Of a stretch of DNA of 10,162 nucleotides, positions 6,665-10,162 are shown in pieces. Source of the DNA: a bacterium (GTDB taxonomy: Bacteria; Patescibacteriota; Microgenomatia; Levybacterales; UBA12049). The DNA lies in NCBI GenBank assembly GCA_021820025.1, contig JAKAEF010000026.1, positions 1-10,162 of the forward strand, read 5' to 3'. The notes beneath the pieces were generated by a model. That model was not told where the DNA came from, ran no database searches, and saw nothing but the letters and a program-made list of their open reading frames with translations. The number at the start of each line of letters is the position of its first letter. The stretch's first letter is position 1. The position numbers and the translations under genes were made by a program.

Positions 6665-7219
6665 TTAAGCTCTTTCCGTATATGCACCTGTTCGGGTATC
6701 AACTCGGACTTTATCGCCGATGTTAATAAAAAGTGGCACCTTGACGGTTATTCCGTTTTCAAGGACTGCTTCCTTAAATACGTTAGAAGCAGAATTGCCC
6801 TTTACCCCAGGGGCAGTATCGGTAACGGTTAAGTCTACTTTTGGAGGAAGAATAACATCTAAAGCTTCATCACCTAAGAAAGCTACCATGTAGGTTTCTC
6901 CTTCTTTTAAGAAGGCTTCACCTAAAATAATTTTTAATGGAATAGTAATTTGTTCATAGGTATCTGGATACATAAAGTAAGCAACACTTTCATCTTTATA
7001 CAAATATTGCACTTCTTTTTTGAAAACTTGGACATCGTTTACTTTTGCACCGTTAATAAAACCTTTTTCTGTGGTTGAACCAGTTCTGAGGTTTTTTACT
7101 TTAACTTTAATTGTGGCTGAGCCTCTGCCTAATTTAATATGTTCGTAGGATAAAACTTGCCATAATTGGCCATCTGCCTCAAAAATTGTGCCTGCTCTCA
7201 GTTCTGAAACGACTAACAT
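6665..7219 (-). CDS. efp: Translation elongation factor P
   Basis: A 184-residue protein matching the normal EF-P length and three-domain layout: a KOW-like N-terminal domain (about 1-64), a central OB domain (65-125) and a C-terminal OB domain (about 130-184) with the NVFKEAVLENGITVKVPLFINIGDKVRVDTRTGAY signature region. EF-P binds the ribosome between the P and E sites and relieves stalling at polyproline stretches. The domain I tip that reaches the peptidyl-transferase centre reads HIKLGRGSA, with Arg32 at the tip where E. coli has the modified Lys34, and Leu30 where many EF-Ps have Pro. No EarP or EpmA/B gene is in the window, so modification is unknown. It is the first gene of a four-gene operon on this strand and has its own extended -10 promoter right at the start codon. 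Confidence 0.97.
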   Translation of the reverse strand: MLVVSELRAGTIFEADGQLWQVLSYEHIKLGRGSATIKVKVKNLRTGSTTEKGFINGAKVNDVQVFKKEVQYLYKDESVAYFMYPDTYEQITIPLKIILGEAFLKEGETYMVAFLGDEALDVILPPKVDLTVTDTAPGVKGNSASNVFKEAVLENGITVKVPLFINIGDKVRVDTRTGAYTERA

Positions 7220-7226
7220 AAGATAA

Positions 7227-7235
7227 ATTATATCA
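7227..7235 (-). promoter_or_regulatory. Extended -10 promoter of efp, probably leaderless
   Basis: The minus strand reads TGATATAAT, a perfect extended -10 (TGnTATAAT). It ends 7 nt before the efp ATG, so the predicted start site is at or within a base or two of the A of ATG. No -35 is obvious, as expected for an extended -10. No Shine-Dalgarno could fit. This promoter lies in the 48-nt gap after the aminopeptidase gene and should drive the whole efp-MFS-Lgt-like-pseudouridine synthase operon. Confidence 0.65.
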
Positions 7236-7267
7236 TTCTTAGGCTAAAAATTCTACTGCTTTACACC

Positions 7268-9817
7268 TTAATGAAGAAATTTTGAGACAAGATGTTCTTG
7301 TTTACTTAAGAATTGGTTATTACTTCTAATTTTTTCAACAACTTGCTTAATTGTACGGTTTAATTCGGCTACGGGATGAGCTTTAAAAAATGCTTCAATT
7401 TCGTCTGCTTTTTTGTTCTGGGTAAAGCTAGCTGCACCACTTAATACCCTGCTAAAACCATGCATTCCTGCAAATTTTCCTTCATAATAATCCCAATGTT
7501 TTACAAAGAATCCCCATGTTGCATCTCGTACATATTCGTTAACAAAACTTGCCAAAAGAGTTCTTGGAGAATCTTGTGCTCTCACATCCTTAGAAATTGA
7601 GAATGCCAAACTAGCTAAAATTATTTTTGGATCTTTAAAGGCTGTTAGACCGCGCATAATTCTATCTTTTTCCTGATGCAAAGGCTCTGCAATATAAAGC
7701 TTTTTAAATTGTTCAAACTCTTCTTCTCCTCCATTCTCTGCAACTAAGGCATAGACGACAGTTCTAACATCTGGGTCAATTTGTGTTTTATTTTTTATAA
7801 ACTCTGCATAAATTTGCTGAGCTTTTGTAATTGTTTCTGTATCACCAAATTTCCCTGCACCATATAAAGCAATACTTCTCAGTAACACATCTGTATGAGA
7901 CTCCCCTTTTCTTTTTTCCCAACCCATTTTCTGGGCAATAGGAATAAAAAGTTCTTTTGCATATTGTCTAAATTCCTCATACATTTCACGACCATACAAA
8001 AGGCTTGATACTTTATGAATGTGTCCAGATATTTCCGCCCAGACTGAATAATCTGTTTCATTTTTATATGCGCTAACTAAAGAAAGAGCATCTGAAATAG
8101 AAGAAACATTTGCAAATGCTAAATCAAATGCATCGCGAATAATACCTAGTCTGTCTACACTAGATAATTCTTTTGTTTCTATTGGTTTTTTAAGTGCATC
8201 AATAGCATTTTTTGGATAATTAACTCTAAAAAAACTTGCCTCATCAGCATTGAATTTATACCAATCTCCAGTCATATTTGGCATTTCTGTTTCTTGAGTT
8301 TCTATAAGCATTTTTTCTGTTTTTTTGCTTGCTGAAATAATTGTATTGGGAATACTCCATACAGTATCATCTTCTGTTTCTGCAGCAGAAATACTACTAG
8401 AGAAAAATCTTTTTTGAGAAAGTACTACCTTATTATCTTTTTCTGTTATTGTCACAACAGGATATCCTGGTTTTTGTGTCCAATTTTCCATAATTGCTCT
8501 AACCGGTTTTTTTGAAACATGAGCAAAGGCTTCCCATAAATCCTCTGTTTTTGCATTACTGTATGCATGTTTTTTTAAGTAGTAGCGAAGTCCGTCTCTA
8601 AAATCTTCTGGTCCTAAAAATGTTGAGAGCATCTGAATAACGCTTGCACCTTTTGCATAACTTACTTCATCAAAAATTTCAGAAATTTCACTGGGATTTT
8701 TTACTTCAACTTCTATGGGATGCGTACTTTTTAAGCCATCTAAATGCAATGCTGCATTATGTTCTGTTGCAGCAAACTGTGTCCAAATATCCCATTGAGG
8801 AAATAATTCATTTACTGCCAAATATTCTATAAAACAGGCAAACCCTTCATTAAGCCATAAATGTGTCCACCACTCCATTGTTACCAAATCACCAAACCAC
8901 ATATGGGCCAGTTCATGAGCAATTACCAATGCGACCCATTGTTTATTTGCAAGAGAAGAATTTTTTTCATCTATTAAAACCGTTGTTTCTCTAAAAGTTA
9001 CTGCTCCCCAGTTTTCCATTGCTCCTGCTGCAAAATCTGGAATGGCAATTAAATCAAGACTTGGTAATGGGTAAGCAATAGCAAAATATTCGTTATAAAA
9101 AGACAAAATTTTGCTTGCAGTTTCTAATGCAAAATTTGCCTGAGTTTTTTTACCAGGAGTTGTATAAACTCTAACCGTTACTCCCTCTTTTGTTTTTGTT
9201 TCAACAAATTCAAATTTTCCAACAACAAAAGCTACTAAATAAGAAGACATTTTAGGAGATGGTGCAAACGTTACTTTTTTATGAGTTTCTTCAATAATTT
9301 CTTCTGAAATAATAACGGTATTAGAAACTGCATGTAATTCTTTTGGAATAATTAAAGAAACTTCAAAAACTGCTTTTTTGGAAGGCTCATCTATGCAAGG
9401 AAATGCTCTCCTTGCATCAGTTGCTTCAAATTGTGTTGTTCCCATGTAATGCGTTTTTCCCTCTATATCATATGCACTTCTGTAAAAACCACGCATTTTA
9501 TCATTTAATTCTCCATTAAATGTTAAAAAGAGTTCTTTTTCACCTGTTTGTATTTCTTCTGGGAAAATAAGTGTTGCAGTTTCTGTTTCTTTGTTGTACG
9601 TTACTGTTCCTGTAATTTTTTTCTTCTTTTTGTCTATTATTTCTACAGTTACAACATCTATTTCAACAGCATGCAAAATAATTTCATCGGTTGGTTTTTC
9701 CAAATGCAAATGAATTGTTTCTTCTCCATAGAATGTAAATTCTTCTAAATTAGGTTTTAAAGTTATTTTATAAGTATGTGGTTTAACGTATTCTGGCAAT
9801 AAATGTGTATTATTCAT
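7268..9817 (-). CDS. M1 family zinc aminopeptidase (ERAP1/APN-like)
   Basis: An 849-residue metallopeptidase predicted to remove N-terminal amino acids from peptides. The exopeptidase motif GAMEN is at 265-269, binding the free N-terminus. The zinc site is HELAH (His301, catalytic Glu302, His305) with the third ligand Glu324 in WLNEGFA. Tyr387 in EVSYAKG is the expected transition-state residue. The N-terminal beta domain covers about 1-205 and carries the family signature QFEATDARRAFPCIDEP (129-145). The catalytic domain runs to about 450, a small beta domain follows, and an ERAP1_C-like helical domain fills about 530-840. No signal peptide or membrane anchor is seen, so it should be cytosolic and probably recycles peptides. 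All key residues are intact and length is normal. ATG 9817 is the first sensible start; no Shine-Dalgarno precedes it. It is divergent from the tRNA-Leu gene. Confidence 0.97.
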   Translation of the reverse strand: MNNTHLLPEYVKPHTYKITLKPNLEEFTFYGEETIHLHLEKPTDEIILHAVEIDVVTVEIIDKKKKKITGTVTYNKETETATLIFPEEIQTGEKELFLTFNGELNDKMRGFYRSAYDIEGKTHYMGTTQFEATDARRAFPCIDEPSKKAVFEVSLIIPKELHAVSNTVIISEEIIEETHKKVTFAPSPKMSSYLVAFVVGKFEFVETKTKEGVTVRVYTTPGKKTQANFALETASKILSFYNEYFAIAYPLPSLDLIAIPDFAAGAMENWGAVTFRETTVLIDEKNSSLANKQWVALVIAHELAHMWFGDLVTMEWWTHLWLNEGFACFIEYLAVNELFPQWDIWTQFAATEHNAALHLDGLKSTHPIEVEVKNPSEISEIFDEVSYAKGASVIQMLSTFLGPEDFRDGLRYYLKKHAYSNAKTEDLWEAFAHVSKKPVRAIMENWTQKPGYPVVTITEKDNKVVLSQKRFFSSSISAAETEDDTVWSIPNTIISASKKTEKMLIETQETEMPNMTGDWYKFNADEASFFRVNYPKNAIDALKKPIETKELSSVDRLGIIRDAFDLAFANVSSISDALSLVSAYKNETDYSVWAEISGHIHKVSSLLYGREMYEEFRQYAKELFIPIAQKMGWEKRKGESHTDVLLRSIALYGAGKFGDTETITKAQQIYAEFIKNKTQIDPDVRTVVYALVAENGGEEEFEQFKKLYIAEPLHQEKDRIMRGLTAFKDPKIILASLAFSISKDVRAQDSPRTLLASFVNEYVRDATWGFFVKHWDYYEGKFAGMHGFSRVLSGAASFTQNKKADEIEAFFKAHPVAELNRTIKQVVEKIRSNNQFLSKQEHLVSKFLH

Positions 9818-9822
9818 ATTAA

Positions 9823-9851
9823 TTGAACTGGCGGTACAGAAAGTATATAAT
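9823..9851 (+). promoter_or_regulatory. Sigma70-type promoter for tRNA-Leu
   Basis: TTGAAC (9823-9828), a 17-nt spacer and TATAAT (9846-9851) form the best-matched -35/-10 pair in the window. Transcription would start near 9858, about 48 nt upstream of the mature tRNA 5' end, leaving a leader for RNase P to remove. Confidence 0.6.
9842..9847 (-). promoter_or_regulatory. Candidate -10 box of the M1 aminopeptidase gene
   Basis: TATACT on the minus strand lies 24 nt before the ATG at 9817, giving a leader of about 17 nt with no Shine-Dalgarno. The hexamer 17 nt upstream (TTATTT) is a weak -35. This box overlaps the -10 of the divergent tRNA promoter, so the two promoters may compete for polymerase. 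Confidence 0.4.
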
Positions 9852-9905
9852 ATTACAGACTCAAAAATAAAGTGAGCAATTTTGTTTTTGAGGCTAAATT
9901 AATGA

Positions 9906-9988
9906 GCCGAGGTGGCGGAATGGTATACGCGGTAGTCTCAAAAACTACTAGTCGCAAGGCTGTAAGGGTTCGACTCCCTTCCTCGGCA
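9906..9988 (+). tRNA. trnL: tRNA-Leu (anticodon CAA)
   Basis: A complete class II cloverleaf. The acceptor stem GCCGAGG (9906-9912) pairs with CCTCGGC (9981-9987). The D stem is GCG/CGC. The anticodon stem is GTAGT/ACTAC with loop CTCAAAA, placing anticodon CAA at 9939-9941, which reads UUG codons. The long variable arm (9949-9963) folds as AGTC-GCAA-GGCT. The T stem AAGGG/CCCTT carries loop TTCGACT. Discriminator A is at 9988, as expected for leucine. The following bases are CT, so the 3' CCA is not fully encoded and must be added by a nucleotidyltransferase. The tRNA ends 7 nt before the stop of the convergent dnaB gene. Confidence 0.97.
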
Positions 9989-9995
9989 CTAATAA

Positions 9996-10162
9996 TTACG
10001 CAGCAACTTCTTCTCGTTTTTTATCTACACTAAAGAATTTAACTCTGTCACCTCTAAACAAAAGATCAATTTCTCCAACTGCACCGTTTCTATGTTTTGC
10101 AATAATAAGTTTTACATTTTTAGTATTTGAATTAATTTGCTCTTCTTCCTCAGGTCTATATA
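9996..10162 (-). CDS. dnaB: Replicative DNA helicase DnaB, C-terminal end (5' part beyond window)
   Basis: The last 54 codons and stop of a gene that enters from the right edge. The visible residues begin YRPEEEEQ and continue KLIIAKHRNGAVGEIDLLF, then a basic, acidic tail. The block I-I-A-K-x-R-N-G-x-x-G is the conserved end of the RecA-like domain of DnaB, the ring helicase that unwinds DNA at the replication fork. The Arg of this block lies where the family has its conserved late basic residues in the ATPase core. The ATP-binding motifs are outside the window and cannot be checked, nor can an intein, which is common in this gene. Confidence 0.9.
   Translation of the reverse strand, partial: YRPEEEEQINSNTKNVKLIIAKHRNGAVGEIDLLFRGDRVKFFSVDKKREEVAA

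Noticed and set aside
6461..6832. A 123-codon open frame on the plus strand
   Set aside because: It runs antisense across the efp-MFS junction, both of which are clearly real genes. Its translation has no domain pattern.
1..10162. CRISPR arrays, insertion sequences, phage genes or toxin-antitoxin pairs
   Set aside because: I looked for spaced direct repeats, terminal inverted repeats, transposase or integrase motifs and small paired genes and found none. The only long repeat is the paralogue homology.
1..10162. Alternative genetic code with TGA read as Gly (code 25)
   Set aside because: All recognised genes read through at normal family length with no internal TGA needed. The absence of TGA stops in this small sample is explained by AT-rich preference for TAA.

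Overview
The window is AT-rich, tightly packed bacterial DNA. It holds eight protein genes (two cut by the window edges) and one tRNA. The best guess for the source is a Candidate Phyla Radiation (Patescibacteria) genome, probably of the Microgenomates type. The reasons are short spacers, no clear Shine-Dalgarno sequences, large secreted SdrD-like/Cys-rich proteins, a small PsbP-like membrane-anchored protein, a full-length M1 aminopeptidase, and an EF-P with Arg at its tip. This placement is inference; no rRNA marker is present. All genes read with TGA unused as sense, and all visible stops are TAA except one TAG.

Left part (1-3927): cell-surface material. The window opens inside the C-terminal part of a large secreted protein (2-664, +). 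Next, on the opposite strand, is a small protein with an N-terminal membrane anchor and a PsbP-like domain (669-1232, -). Then comes a complete 827-residue secreted paralogue (1444-3927, +). It has a signal peptide, a 24-cysteine head, three SdrD/Cna-B-like beta domains and a C-terminal domain homologous to the first protein. The paralogues end in a shared C-terminal motif that could be a localisation tag.

Middle part (3924-7219, all -): a probable four-gene operon read from right to left: efp, an MFS_3-type exporter, an Lgt-like membrane protein lacking the usual Lgt catalytic motifs, and an S4-less RluD-family pseudouridine synthase. Spacings are 10, 1 and 3 nt. The efp promoter has a perfect extended -10 box whose predicted start site falls on or beside the ATG, so the transcript is probably leaderless.

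Right part (7268-10162): a cytosolic-type M1 zinc aminopeptidase (-), a tRNA-Leu(CAA) (+) divergent from it with interlocking promoters, and the last 54 codons of the replicative helicase gene dnaB (-). No rho-independent terminator is visible, and convergent genes abut or overlap by a few bases.

The most notable points are the paired modular surface proteins with a conserved tail, the degenerate Lgt homologue inside a translation/RNA-modification operon, and the leaderless-looking promoters with the same 7-nt spacing.
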